Source: an uncultured Paenibacillaceae bacterium
Lineage (GTDB): Bacteria > Bacillota > Bacilli > Paenibacillales > DA-C8
Length of the DNA: 21,923 bases
NCBI GenBank assembly: GCA_937957685.1
Contig: CALGAO010000013.1
Span: 1-21,923, forward strand
Direction: 5' to 3'
Shown: positions 15,656-21,923 of the stretch, piece by piece
Numbering within the stretch: the stretch's first letter is position 1
How the letters are laid out: every line of letters starts with the position of its first letter
Program-made: the position numbers and the translations under genes
Notes under the pieces: model-generated
Told to the model about the DNA's origin: nothing
Databases searched by the model: none
What the model saw: only the letters and a program-made list of their open reading frames with translations

Positions 15656-15690
15656 GGACCCGGGGATCGCAAGCAGCGGTCCCTTTTTGC
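15656..15690 (+). terminator. Putative intrinsic terminator downstream of asd
   Basis: GGACC-CG (15656-15662) pairs with CGGTCC (15677-15682) with one bulged base, and CTTTTTGCTTT follows. A GCCCG...CGGGC hairpin lies upstream at 15612-15628. The stretch 15578-15902 otherwise contains only the promoter of the next gene. Confidence 0.6.
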
Positions 15691-15803
15691 TTTGCAGCGA
15701 AGTGCGTGATGGCGCGGACATGGTGATTGGCAGGCAGCCTCGGGCATTTCTATTCCACGGGAAGATGGATGCCGGGGCAGCTTGATCGAGAAGGGTTCTT
15801 TCG

Positions 15804-15832
15804 TTGCATTTGCTGCATGAAATCTCTACAAT
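15804..15832 (+). promoter_or_regulatory. Sigma-A promoter of the YbjQ-family gene
   Basis: TTGCAT (15804-15809), a 17-base spacer and TACAAT (15827-15832) make a near-consensus promoter, giving a leader of about 65 bases before the ATG at 15903. Confidence 0.72.
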
Positions 15833-15902
15833 TGGAGATAGCCACCAGACGCGGGAAGCGTACGAGGCATAAACCGTTGGATAGGAAAGGGTTGGTTGAA
15901 TC

Positions 15903-16217
15903 ATGATCATCACGACGACACATTCCGTGGAGGGCAAGAAGATCGACAGCTACCTGGGCCTGGTTACAGGCGAGACGATCATGGGCGCGAACATCGTACG
16001 CGATATCTTCGCCTCGATCACCGACATCGTCGGCGGCAGATCAGGGGCGTACGAATCGAAGCTGCGCGAGGCGAGAGAGCTGGCGGTACGCGAGATGACA
16101 TATGAGGCGCAGAGGCTCGGCGCCAATGCGATCCTCGGCGTGGACATCGATTATGAAGTCGTTCGCGAGGGCATGCTGATGGTCAGCGTCAGCGGCACGG
16201 CAGTGCGTCTGGTATAA
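15903..16217 (+). CDS. YbjQ / UPF0145 family protein
   Basis: The 104-residue product matches the small UPF0145 (YbjQ) family in length and in its conserved parts: MIITTTHSVEGKKI, YLGLVTGETIMGANIVRDIFASITDIVGGRSGAYE, AREMTYEAQRLGANAILGVDIDYE-like region and the final strand MLMVSVSGTAV. The fold is a dodecin-like/heavy-metal-binding-type small oligomer in family annotations, but no function is established. There is no signal peptide or membrane segment. The ribosome binding site is weak (AAAGGGTTGG, 15886-15895). It has its own promoter and a terminator shared with the convergent lipoprotein gene. Confidence 0.92.
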   Translation: MIITTTHSVEGKKIDSYLGLVTGETIMGANIVRDIFASITDIVGGRSGAYESKLREARELAVREMTYEAQRLGANAILGVDIDYEVVREGMLMVSVSGTAVRLV

Positions 16218-16238
16218 CAGAGGCTGCATACGCAAGGT

Positions 16239-16274
16239 GGAGCAGGTTCGCTTTATTATCGAACCTGCTCCTTT
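16239..16274 (+). terminator. Terminator between the YbjQ gene and the convergent lipoprotein gene
   Basis: GGAGCAGGTTCG (16239-16250) and CGAACCTGCTCC (16260-16271) form a perfect 12-bp stem with loop CTTTATTAT, followed by TTT on the plus strand. On the minus strand there is no T run, but the hairpin lies at the end of that transcript as well. Confidence 0.75.
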
Positions 16275-16327
16275 GATCACGCGGGCAGCATCGGAGATCG
16301 CCGCTTGTCTGTTCGGACGCGGCCGGA

Positions 16328-18238
16328 TCAGAACCCGCCGCCGACCCGTCCGCCTCTGCCACCTCCGAAGCCACCGCCGAAGCCGCCGCCGGATCTGCCG
16401 GTGGTTACGCCCGACTCATTCAGCCAGGTGACCGCATCCTGGACCTCAAACTCGTACAGCTTCGTATCGTCGGTATAGACCGAATACGTTGCACCGGACG
16501 CAAGATCGGGCGAGCTCAGGACGATGGACTGGTATGCCTTGGTCGGCGCGGCCTCCAGGACCACCTGGCCCGATGCGTCCTTCAGCGCGAACTTCGTTCC
16601 GGCCTTCTGCATCGATGAATAGGTGAAGGCGACCGAATGCTGGCTCGAATCGCTCGAAGGCGCTGCCGCCATGCTGGCATTGCCAGCGGCGATCAACACG
16701 CCGCCGCTGATCCGGAACGATCCGTCATAGTCGAGCGCGCCGTTCATCGACATCGTCGGTCCGTTGACGAGCACCGTGCCGCCGCTCATCTCGATCGAGC
16801 CATTCGAGTCGAGCCCGTCGCCCTCGGCGGTAACGGTAATCCGGCCTCCCTGGATCGACAGCAAGTATGGGCCGGCCGAGGCGAAGTTGTCTTGCGACCG
16901 CGGCCTTCCCATCGACAAGCCGTCGTTGCCGCCGGCGATGTTGATGCCGTCATCATCGGCCTGGATGTCGATCTCTCCGCCGAGGATCGTCACCGCCGCG
17001 CCTTCGATGCCTTCGTAGCTCTTCGCGATGGCGATCCTGCCGCCTTCGATCGTCACCGAAGCATCGGCGTGTATGCCATCATCCCCAGTAAGGAGCGTAA
17101 AGTCGCCATCCCGGATGACGATGTTGCCATTGCTGTGGAGCGCGTCATCCGCCGCGTCCACCACGAAGCTGCCGCCGGTGATGAGCAGGTTCGACCTCGC
17201 CTTGATGCCCTTGGTGCTGGGCGTATCCTCCGGGCTGGAACGAGCCGAGCTTCCGCCGCGTCCTCCCCGGAAGTTCGGTTCTGACTTCACCTCGCCATTT
17301 GCGCTGCCGCCGCCAGCGAGGATATGGAACGAACCTCCGTCGATCCGGATCGATGCGGCGGATTGCATGCCGTCGCTTCCTGCGGTGAGTTCGAAGGTGC
17401 CGCCTTCGATCATGATGTGGCCCTTGTCTGCTTCCTTGTCGTTCGTTGACTTGAGCGCATCACCGCCGGCCTGGATCCGGAAGGTTCCGCCTTGCACGGC
17501 CAGCAGATCGCGCCCGATGATCGCGTCATCCGCCGCCGTGATCGCATATTGGCCTGAGATGATGATGAGGTCGTCGCGGCTGACCAGACCGTCGTTGTAG
17601 TTGCCCTGGACGGTCAGCGCCCCGGTCCCGTTGATCACCAGATCCGCCTTGCTGTAGATCGCTGCGGTCGGTTCGTCCGAACCATCCGGGAAGCGGTATT
17701 CGGCCCCGTCGCTGATGAAGTTCTCCGTACCTTCCTGCAGCGTCATCGTCACGCGGTCCGCTTCCTTGATATAGATCGCGGCCTGGTCATCGTTGGTGAT
17801 CTCAACCCCATTCAGGATGAGATTCACCTTCGTGTCCCTGGTTACATCGACGACCACCTGGCCATCGTTCAAGGTGCCGCTCAGGACATAGGTGCCCCCC
17901 TCAGTAATCGTCAGTGTTCCGTCGGCGAAGGCCGCTCCGGAACCGGATATTTGCGCGCTGCTGCCGCCAAGGGCGATCATCGTCGAGTCATTCGCTGACC
18001 ATTCCACCTCGTAGTAGGAGTCCTTGTATCCGGTCTTGCCCGGCACCTCGATGTTCTCCGATGCAACCACGGTTTCCGTCGGACCCGCTGTGCCGGTGCT
18101 GTCGCCGTTGCCGCCCGCACCCGCCTGATCTCGTCCCGAAGAGTTGGGCTGCGCGGCGTCCTGGCCGCAGGCGGCGAGCAGCACCAGGCTCATCAGGATG
18201 CCGGACAGCTTCAGTCCCCATGATCGTCCGTCGTTCAT
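16328..18238 (-). CDS. DUF4353 carbohydrate-binding-domain lipoprotein with Gly/Arg-rich tail
   Basis: The 636-residue protein has a lipoprotein signal peptide (hydrophobic core, lipobox LAAC, Cys24), then a Ser/Gly-rich spacer to about residue 65. A long series of short beta-strand repeats follows, such as GGTYVLSGTLNDGQVVV, GGTFRIQAGGDALKS, GGTFELTAGSDGMQS, GGSFVVDAADDALHSNG and GGEIDIQADDDGINIAGG. This pattern (GGxxxIxAxxDgI) is typical of DUF4353 and suggests a right-handed parallel beta-helix on the outside of the membrane; the recurring Asp pairs could bind Ca2+ (inference). It ends in a GGGFGGGFGGGRGG tail of about 25 residues. GGGAGGGAAG precedes the ATG, 18 bases after the stop of the VTC/DUF4956 gene, so the two are coupled. 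In many Bacillota this family sits beside VTC, DUF4956 and CotH genes; CotH is absent here. The role is unknown, probably surface polymer binding. Confidence 0.88.
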   Translation of the reverse strand: MNDGRSWGLKLSGILMSLVLLAACGQDAAQPNSSGRDQAGAGGNGDSTGTAGPTETVVASENIEVPGKTGYKDSYYEVEWSANDSTMIALGGSSAQISGSGAAFADGTLTITEGGTYVLSGTLNDGQVVVDVTRDTKVNLILNGVEITNDDQAAIYIKEADRVTMTLQEGTENFISDGAEYRFPDGSDEPTAAIYSKADLVINGTGALTVQGNYNDGLVSRDDLIIISGQYAITAADDAIIGRDLLAVQGGTFRIQAGGDALKSTNDKEADKGHIMIEGGTFELTAGSDGMQSAASIRIDGGSFHILAGGGSANGEVKSEPNFRGGRGGSSARSSPEDTPSTKGIKARSNLLITGGSFVVDAADDALHSNGNIVIRDGDFTLLTGDDGIHADASVTIEGGRIAIAKSYEGIEGAAVTILGGEIDIQADDDGINIAGGNDGLSMGRPRSQDNFASAGPYLLSIQGGRITVTAEGDGLDSNGSIEMSGGTVLVNGPTMSMNGALDYDGSFRISGGVLIAAGNASMAAAPSSDSSQHSVAFTYSSMQKAGTKFALKDASGQVVLEAAPTKAYQSIVLSSPDLASGATYSVYTDDTKLYEFEVQDAVTWLNESGVTTGRSGGGFGGGFGGGRGGRVGGGF

Positions 18239-18256
18239 GCTTCTTCCCTCCCATGA

Positions 18257-18670
18257 TCAGGCTTCAGCCGGAGTCGGTTTCATCGTCAGGGTGATGTCCA
18301 GATTGCCGTTGCGGCAACGGATCTCGTCCATGAATTCCTTCTGCTTCACCGCGTCGCTGATCTCCACCGCATAGACCAGTTCATACAGGCTGCCCAGCTC
18401 GGTCGTCCTCACTTTCAGCAGCTCGTGCTTCACCTGGAACTTGCGGAACACTTCCGCGAAGGCTTCCTCATAGGCAAGATCCTCCGGGATCGTGAGAATG
18501 AGCTCATCGGTCGGTGTATCGAAATACAGGTTGCAGATGGTGTAGAAGGGGGTCTGACTGTTGTGCTCGTCGGCCACCATGTACTCCATCAGATCCCGGT
18601 ACACACGACGCCAGGCTTGTTCGTCCATCAGATACTTGTTCTCGTAGCGGTTGAAAACTTCGATCGCCAT
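18257..18670 (-). CDS. Chimeric short protein: VTC-domain N-terminus joined to DUF4956 C-terminus
   Basis: The product is only 137 residues. Residues 1 to about 56 look like the start of a VTC domain (polyphosphate-polymerase-like): FNRYENKYLMDEQAW, then YTICNLYFDTPTDEL. Residues from about 57 (LILTIPEDLAYEEAFAEVF...) to 130 look instead like the cytoplasmic C-terminal end of DUF4956 membrane proteins, including VRTTELGSLYELVYAVEI and DEIRCRNGNLDITL. Missing are the rest of the VTC tunnel (the KLRLR, ELK and KRR segments needed for catalysis) and all DUF4956 membrane helices. VTC and DUF4956 genes are usual neighbours in this order, so an in-frame deletion joining them is the simplest explanation, with the junction near 18488-18505. 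The frame and a ribosome binding site are intact, and the promoter is the regulated block at 18711-18748. It may be a remnant or a small functional protein; an assembly error is possible. Polymerase activity is not expected. Confidence 0.8.
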   Translation of the reverse strand: MAIEVFNRYENKYLMDEQAWRRVYRDLMEYMVADEHNSQTPFYTICNLYFDTPTDELILTIPEDLAYEEAFAEVFRKFQVKHELLKVRTTELGSLYELVYAVEISDAVKQKEFMDEIRCRNGNLDITLTMKPTPAEA

Positions 18671-18710
18671 ATGATCGTCCCTTTCCGTTGCTTCGTCGTG
18701 CTTGCCTGTG

Positions 18711-18748
18711 CATCCATCATAAGCCCTGAACCTTTAATGAAACTTAAA
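18711..18748 (-). promoter_or_regulatory. CiaR-type promoter of the VTC/DUF4956-lipoprotein operon
   Basis: Read on the minus strand: TTTAAG (18748-18743), five bases, TTAAAG within ATTAAAGGTT, then 7 bases and TATGAT (18721-18716) followed by GATG. The direct/inverted TTTAAG-N5-TTAAAG pair occupies the -35 position, where no sigma-A -35 box exists. The block lines up without gaps with the one before the response-regulator gene at 19469 (29 of 38 positions by my count). Confidence 0.75.
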
Positions 18749-18783
18749 AAGAGTGTGATGCGCGCCCTACGCCCCTGAGCATG

Positions 18784-18830
18784 CAGAGAACCTCCAAAAC
18801 CACGTGGACCGTGATCCTGGAGGTTCTCTG
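18784..18830. terminator. Long hairpin at the end of the membrane-protein gene
   Basis: CAGAGAACCTCCA (18784-18796) and TGGAGGTTCTCTG (18818-18830) are exact reverse complements (13 bp), and an inner CACG/CGTG stem is possible. It lies 2 bases after the stop of the minus-strand membrane-protein gene and upstream of the next promoter. No T run is present on either side, so it may work as a terminator with help or as an RNA 3'-end stabiliser. Confidence 0.6.
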
Positions 18831-18832
18831 TG

Positions 18833-19309
18833 TCAATCTCGCGTTGTCCGGCGACTGGCCCTTCTCGTCAGGAGATCAACCCCCATGGAAACGTGCAGAA
18901 ACAGCCACGATGCCAGGATGGAAGCCAGAAGCACAACATAAAATCCTCTGTTGAAGGTCTCGTAGAATCGCCAGCCACGAAGCAGGAACATAAGGAAGGC
19001 CGCCGCGAACACTCCGCCAAGCGCGTACATGATCAAGGAAAGCAGGTAGCCTGCGATCCGGTTCCTGACACGGGACCTGAACAGGATGAGGTCCAGCAGG
19101 ACAGAGACCGGTATGCCGATGATCAGGAAGATCGGCATGACATAGATCAGGCCGCCGACGACCAGGGATGAATAGGAGTAGTAATAGATATGCTCGATTC
19201 GTTGGTCCACAGGAGTATAGTTGAACCAGGACATGATCAGGGTGAAAACAAGGCCGGCCATGATCGCGACAACGAATCGCCTGAATAAGGGGAAAGACCG
19301 CACACGCAT
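18833..19309 (-). CDS. Small integral membrane protein of unknown function (four helices)
   Basis: The 158-residue product has four hydrophobic segments, at about 11-29, 48-76, 87-111 and 122-143. Between the first two is an aromatic, polar loop (YTPVDQRIEHIYYYSYSS), and the C-terminus is basic (LLTRRASRRTTRD). The positive residues at both ends suggest cytoplasmic N- and C-termini. I do not recognise the family. Alternative upstream starts exist (TTG at 19387, ATG at 19348), but AAAGG just ahead of the ATG at 19309 supports the shorter form. It has its own predicted promoter, is divergent from the CiaRH-like genes, and lies between them and the operon they appear to control, so a link to that system is possible but unproven. 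Confidence 0.75.
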   Translation of the reverse strand: MRVRSFPLFRRFVVAIMAGLVFTLIMSWFNYTPVDQRIEHIYYYSYSSLVVGGLIYVMPIFLIIGIPVSVLLDLILFRSRVRNRIAGYLLSLIMYALGGVFAAAFLMFLLRGWRFYETFNRGFYVVLLASILASWLFLHVSMGVDLLTRRASRRTTRD

Positions 19310-19387
19310 CACTGCCTTTCTGTATCCATAAACGCATGGGTTGACCATAGGGCTCTCGAGACTTGCCAGTTGAGGAAGTTTGCCCAA

Positions 19388-19416
19388 AATATACTATAGG
19401 ATCGCATCGAGCACAA
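19388..19416 (-). promoter_or_regulatory. Putative sigma-A promoter of the small membrane-protein gene
   Basis: On the minus strand TTGTGC (19416-19411), a 17-base spacer and TATATT (19393-19388) fit a sigma-A promoter, with a leader of about 70 bases before 19309. Its start lies back to back with the response-regulator promoter about 80 bases away. Confidence 0.55.
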
Positions 19417-19468
19417 GAGCATGCGCTGTTGAGCGCCGTTGAGCCATGGGACGGCGGAAGAAGCATGA

Positions 19469-19501
19469 TTTAAGATTGATTAAAGGTTGGGCCGGTATGA
19501 T
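19469..19501 (+). promoter_or_regulatory. CiaR-type autoregulatory promoter of the two-component genes
   Basis: TTTAAG (19469-19474), five bases, TTAAAG within ATTAAAGGTT (19479-19488), then 7 bases and TATGAT (19496-19501), followed by GATG two bases later. There is no -35 box. The same arrangement precedes the VTC/DUF4956-lipoprotein operon. The CiaR consensus of streptococci is TTTAAG-N5-TTTAAG, and the regulator encoded here resembles CiaR. Confidence 0.75.
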
Positions 19502-19547
19502 AGATGAAATCACAGACCGAGAATGACGAAGAAAGAAGGCATGAACG

Positions 19548-20231
19548 ATGCGCATACTGATCGTGGAAGACGAGGCTCATCTGGCGGAAGCATTGGCACA
19601 GATCCTGAAGGAGCATCACTATACCGTCGATGTGGCGCATGATGGAAACAGGGGGTTGGATGATGCGCTCAGCGGCATCTATGACCTGATCCTGCTCGAT
19701 GTGATGCTGCCCGGCATGGATGGACTGAGCCTCCTGCGCACGCTTCGTGCCGAAGGCATCTCCACGCCGGTGATCATGCTGACGGCCAAGGGCGAGATTC
19801 CGGACAAGGTCGCCGGCCTGGACAGCGGCGCCGATGACTATGTCGCCAAGCCGTTCTCGATCGAGGAGCTGCTGGCGCGCATCCGCGCAGCCCTGCGGCG
19901 CAGGGACGAGACGCTGCAGGAAGATACATGGCGCTTCGGCGACATCGAACTGAACCCGCAGTCGCTGCGCCTGTCCCGCATCGGCAGCGGCAAGGAGATC
20001 AGGCTGATCATGAAGGAATGCGAGCTGCTCGAGCTCCTGATCTCCCGCAAGCAGGCGGTGACGACCAAGGAACAGATCATCGAGAAGCTGTGGGGGTTTG
20101 ACTCGGACGCGGAGCACAACAATGTAGAGGTGTATATCTCGTTTCTGCGGAAGAAGCTGGCCTACCTTCAATCCTCGGTCCGCATCACGACGATCCGCGG
20201 CGTCGGCTACATGCTGGAGGTGGGTTCATGA
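19548..20231 (+). CDS. CiaR-like OmpR-family response regulator
   Basis: The 227-residue product has a receiver domain with Glu7/Asp8, phospho-acceptor Asp51 in DLILLDVMLPGMDG, Thr79 and Lys101 in AKPF. The winged-helix effector domain (about 128-227) includes IIEKLWGFDSDAEHNNVEVYISFLRKKL and ITTIRGVGYML. The LWGFDSD...VEVYxSxxRKKL stretch is the same as in streptococcal CiaR, so I place it in that subgroup. AAAGAAGG (19531-19538) precedes the ATG. The last codons overlap the kinase start (ATGA at 20228-20231), showing strict coupling. It probably activates its own promoter and the VTC/DUF4956-lipoprotein operon, since both share the TTTAAG-N5-TTAAAG block. Confidence 0.93.
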   Translation: MRILIVEDEAHLAEALAQILKEHHYTVDVAHDGNRGLDDALSGIYDLILLDVMLPGMDGLSLLRTLRAEGISTPVIMLTAKGEIPDKVAGLDSGADDYVAKPFSIEELLARIRAALRRRDETLQEDTWRFGDIELNPQSLRLSRIGSGKEIRLIMKECELLELLISRKQAVTTKEQIIEKLWGFDSDAEHNNVEVYISFLRKKLAYLQSSVRITTIRGVGYMLEVGS

Positions 20232-21505
20232 TGTTCCGCAAGCTGCGCAACCGGTTCCTGCAGCTGATCATGATCACCATCTCGGTGCTGATGCTCATCT
20301 CGTTCTCTGCCATCTACATGATCACCTATCAGAATGTTCATTCGGACATTGAGATGGAGCTGCATCGCGCCGCGGAATTCGGCGGGCGGATCAGCGGGCC
20401 CAAGGGCGGGTTCGGCGACGAGAACCGGATGAGGGGATTGCCGCCCGTCGAGCCGCGTCCCGCGGATGACCGGACGGCATCGTTCACGATCCTGACGGAC
20501 GACAGGATGAATATCGTGCGGATCTTTTCCTTCTTCGATGCGGATGCGTCCTTTTTCTCCTCCATGCTGGAGATGGCGCAGGATTCCGGCAGGAAGGAGG
20601 GACGCCTCACGGTCGAGGGCGAATGCTGGGCTTACGTCGTGCAGGAAGCCCCCGGGGGCGGATACAGGCTGACTTTCCTCGACGTGACGGCGCGGCAGAT
20701 CATCCTGACGAACCTGATCTACACCTTTGTCGGGACGGCGGTCGTGATGTTGGTGGTGATCTTTTTCATCAGCCGATATTTTGCCAATCGTTCGCTCGCT
20801 CCCGTGCAGGAGGCGTTTCTCAGGCAGAAGCAGTTTATCGCCGACGCCTCCCATGAGCTGAAGACGCCGCTTGCGATCATTCGCACCAATGTGGATGTGC
20901 TGCTGGCCAATGAACAGGAGACGATCCGGAGCCAATCGAAGTGGCTGGGCAATATACTGGCGGAGACGGAGCGCATGAGCAGGTTGACCAGCGACCTGCT
21001 GTATCTGACCCAGATGGACGAGGCCCGGGAGCAGGAGGCGACCCTTTATTCGTATTTTCAGGCGAGTGAAGCGGCGGAGAATGTGATCCTGACGATGGAG
21101 GCCCTGATCTATGAGAAGAATTTCAGGTTTGAGTATGACATCCAGCCGGATCTGACCGTGTACGGCAATCGGGAGCAGTTCCAGCAAGTGCTCATGATCC
21201 TGCTCGACAATGCGGTCAAGTACACGAATCCGCGCGGCGAGATTCGCTTCAGCATGATGCAGCAGCATCATGAGGCGGTCATCTTGGTCGCCAATACCGG
21301 CGAAGGCATCGCGCGGGATCAGCTGGATCGCATCTTCGACCGCTTCTACCGGACGGATCCGGCCAGGACGCGCGCTCGCGGCGGCTATGGGTTGGGCCTG
21401 GCGATCGCCAAGGCGATCGTGGAGCGGCACAAGGGCAGGATCTATGCGAGCAGTGAGCCGGGCGTGGAGACGGTGTTCCATGTGCATCTTCCGATGCACG
21501 CCTGA
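20228..21505 (+). CDS. CiaH-like sensor histidine kinase
   Basis: The 425-residue kinase has helix 1 (about 10-33), an extracytoplasmic region of about 125 residues (34-158) containing a PAS-like stretch (ASFTILTDDRMNIVRIFSFFDADASFF), and helix 2 (160-182). There is no clear HAMP domain, only the short link SRYFANRSLAPVQEAFLRQKQFIADASHELKTPL with phospho-acceptor His209, as in CiaH. Then come the N box (LMILLDNAVKYTN), G1 (NTGEGIARDQL; the usual first Asp is Asn here, VANTGEG), F box (DRFYR) and G2 (GGYGLGLAIAKAIV). GGAGG at 20216-20220 lies inside the regulator gene. The 3' end (EPGVETVFHVHLPMHA) is followed by diverged copies of itself beyond the stop. Confidence 0.94.
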   Translation: MMFRKLRNRFLQLIMITISVLMLISFSAIYMITYQNVHSDIEMELHRAAEFGGRISGPKGGFGDENRMRGLPPVEPRPADDRTASFTILTDDRMNIVRIFSFFDADASFFSSMLEMAQDSGRKEGRLTVEGECWAYVVQEAPGGGYRLTFLDVTARQIILTNLIYTFVGTAVVMLVVIFFISRYFANRSLAPVQEAFLRQKQFIADASHELKTPLAIIRTNVDVLLANEQETIRSQSKWLGNILAETERMSRLTSDLLYLTQMDEAREQEATLYSYFQASEAAENVILTMEALIYEKNFRFEYDIQPDLTVYGNREQFQQVLMILLDNAVKYTNPRGEIRFSMMQQHHEAVILVANTGEGIARDQLDRIFDRFYRTDPARTRARGGYGLGLAIAKAIVERHKGRIYASSEPGVETVFHVHLPMHA

Positions 21506-21697
21506 GCCAGGGGTGGAGCCGGTGCGATATGTACCTCTGCCGGTGTATGGGGTGCCGTGTGGGGATGGTATGATACATCTCCACTGGGGCATGCGATTGT
21601 CGGATGTGGGAGATGGCGACAGGATCAACTGGCGATGGGTGCGGATGCCACGTGGGGAGACGGTGTTCGATGATCATCTCCTTCTCATGCCGGGGAT
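21455..21697 (+). repeat. Decayed tandem copies of the kinase 3' end
   Basis: The final 49 bases of the kinase gene (21455-21503) recur directly after the stop. Copy 2 (21504-21552) keeps GAGCC, GTGGAG, CGGTG, ATGT and CTC at the same spacing and would still encode EPGVEPVRYVPLPVYG in another frame. More eroded copies follow at about 21550, 21597 and 21643. The last again reads GTGGGGAGACGGTGTTCGATGATCATCT, close to the original. The period is 46-49 bases. The copies lie outside any supported gene. Confidence 0.7.
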
Positions 21698-21704
21698 CGA
21701 TCAG

Positions 21705-21743
21705 GTCGGGTTGAAAACGACTTGTTTTCGGCTCGGCCTTTTT
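21705..21743 (+). terminator. Intrinsic terminator of the CiaRH-like operon
   Basis: GTCGGGTTGAAAAC (21705-21718) pairs over 14 positions with GTTTTCGGCTCGGC (21724-21737), with four G-U wobbles and loop GACTT, followed by CTTTTTC. It stands about 200 bases after the kinase stop, after the decayed repeat copies. Confidence 0.78.
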
Positions 21744-21868
21744 CGGTCGGGCAGGATGGTTCGCGAGCGGTCGTATGCAAATAAGGTTAAAAAGTTAACT
21801 TCGATCGGGGTTTTCAAGCGCCATTTTTACATGTCTAGTTAAAATATTGGCTCAGTTAAACTTGATTG

Positions 21869-21917
21869 TTGCTTACAAACATATGTTCTGGTATATTATG
21901 GATAGGAACGTATGTTT
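21869..21917 (+). promoter_or_regulatory. SOS promoter with two LexA boxes for a gene beyond the window
   Basis: TTGCTT (21869-21874), a 17-base spacer and TATATT (21892-21897) form a sigma-A promoter. AAACATATGTTC (21877-21888) lies in the spacer and GAACGTATGTTT (21906-21917) near the expected start site. Both fit the Gram-positive LexA/DinR box GAAC-N4-GTTC with one changed end base each, on the same face about 29 bases apart. The controlled gene is not in the window. The stretch 21744-21868 shows no gene. Confidence 0.8.
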
Positions 21918-21923
21918 GGGGTG

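Noticed and set aside
21506..21842. Small gene after the kinase
   Set aside because: The open frame starts inside the kinase gene and consists of decayed copies of its tail; there is no start with a ribosome binding site.
21911..21923. Start of a coding sequence at the right edge (ATG TTT GGG GTG)
   Set aside because: The ATG lies inside the second LexA box at the expected transcription start, with no room for a proper ribosome binding site.

Overview
The window looks like chromosomal DNA from a GC-rich, Gram-positive, low-complexity-repeat-carrying Bacillota, most probably a Paenibacillaceae member. The reasons are strong AGGAGG-type ribosome binding sites, sigma-A-like promoters, a tRNA-sensing T-box leader, LexA boxes of the Bacillus (DinR) type, a lipobox lipoprotein, and homologues of the Bacillus subtilis rhamnogalacturonan genes yteR/yesR, yesU and yetA. 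No tRNA, rRNA, insertion sequence, phage gene or CRISPR array was seen.

Left part (1-3470): the 3' part of a beta-hydroxyacid dehydrogenase fused to a YCII domain converges on an AraC-type regulator. The regulator is divergent from a GH105 unsaturated glucuronyl/galacturonyl hydrolase. The shared intergenic region carries a decayed tandem repeat and the regulator's promoter. Next (3490-8822) is an envelope-stress-like block: a secreted protein of unknown family, an ABC-2 type ATPase and permease, a histidine kinase and an OmpR-family regulator. A strong terminator or attenuator separates the secreted protein from the transporter.

Middle (9034-15577): gpmA, then two more rhamnogalacturonan genes (yesU-like DUF1961 and yetA-like PL26/PcRGLX) separated by a seven-unit, 51-bp tandem array of perfect or nearly perfect palindromes. 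Then a complete T-box riboswitch controls an archaeal/fungal-type aspartate-semialdehyde dehydrogenase (asd), followed by a small YbjQ/UPF0145 protein.

Right part (16328-21923): a minus-strand operon encodes a short protein that appears to join the start of a VTC (polyphosphate polymerase-like) protein to the end of a DUF4956 protein, followed by a large DUF4353 carbohydrate-binding-domain lipoprotein with a Gly/Arg tail. A four-helix membrane protein of unknown function and a CiaRH-like two-component pair follow. The operon and the two-component genes share an almost superimposable promoter block (TTTAAG-N5-TTAAAG placed at -35, then TATGAT), so the pair very probably regulates both itself and the lipoprotein operon. 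The histidine kinase gene is followed by decayed copies of its own 3' end. The window ends in a promoter with two LexA boxes that must serve an SOS gene just outside.

The most unusual items are the VTC/DUF4956 chimera with its regulon promoter, and the 51-bp palindrome array.
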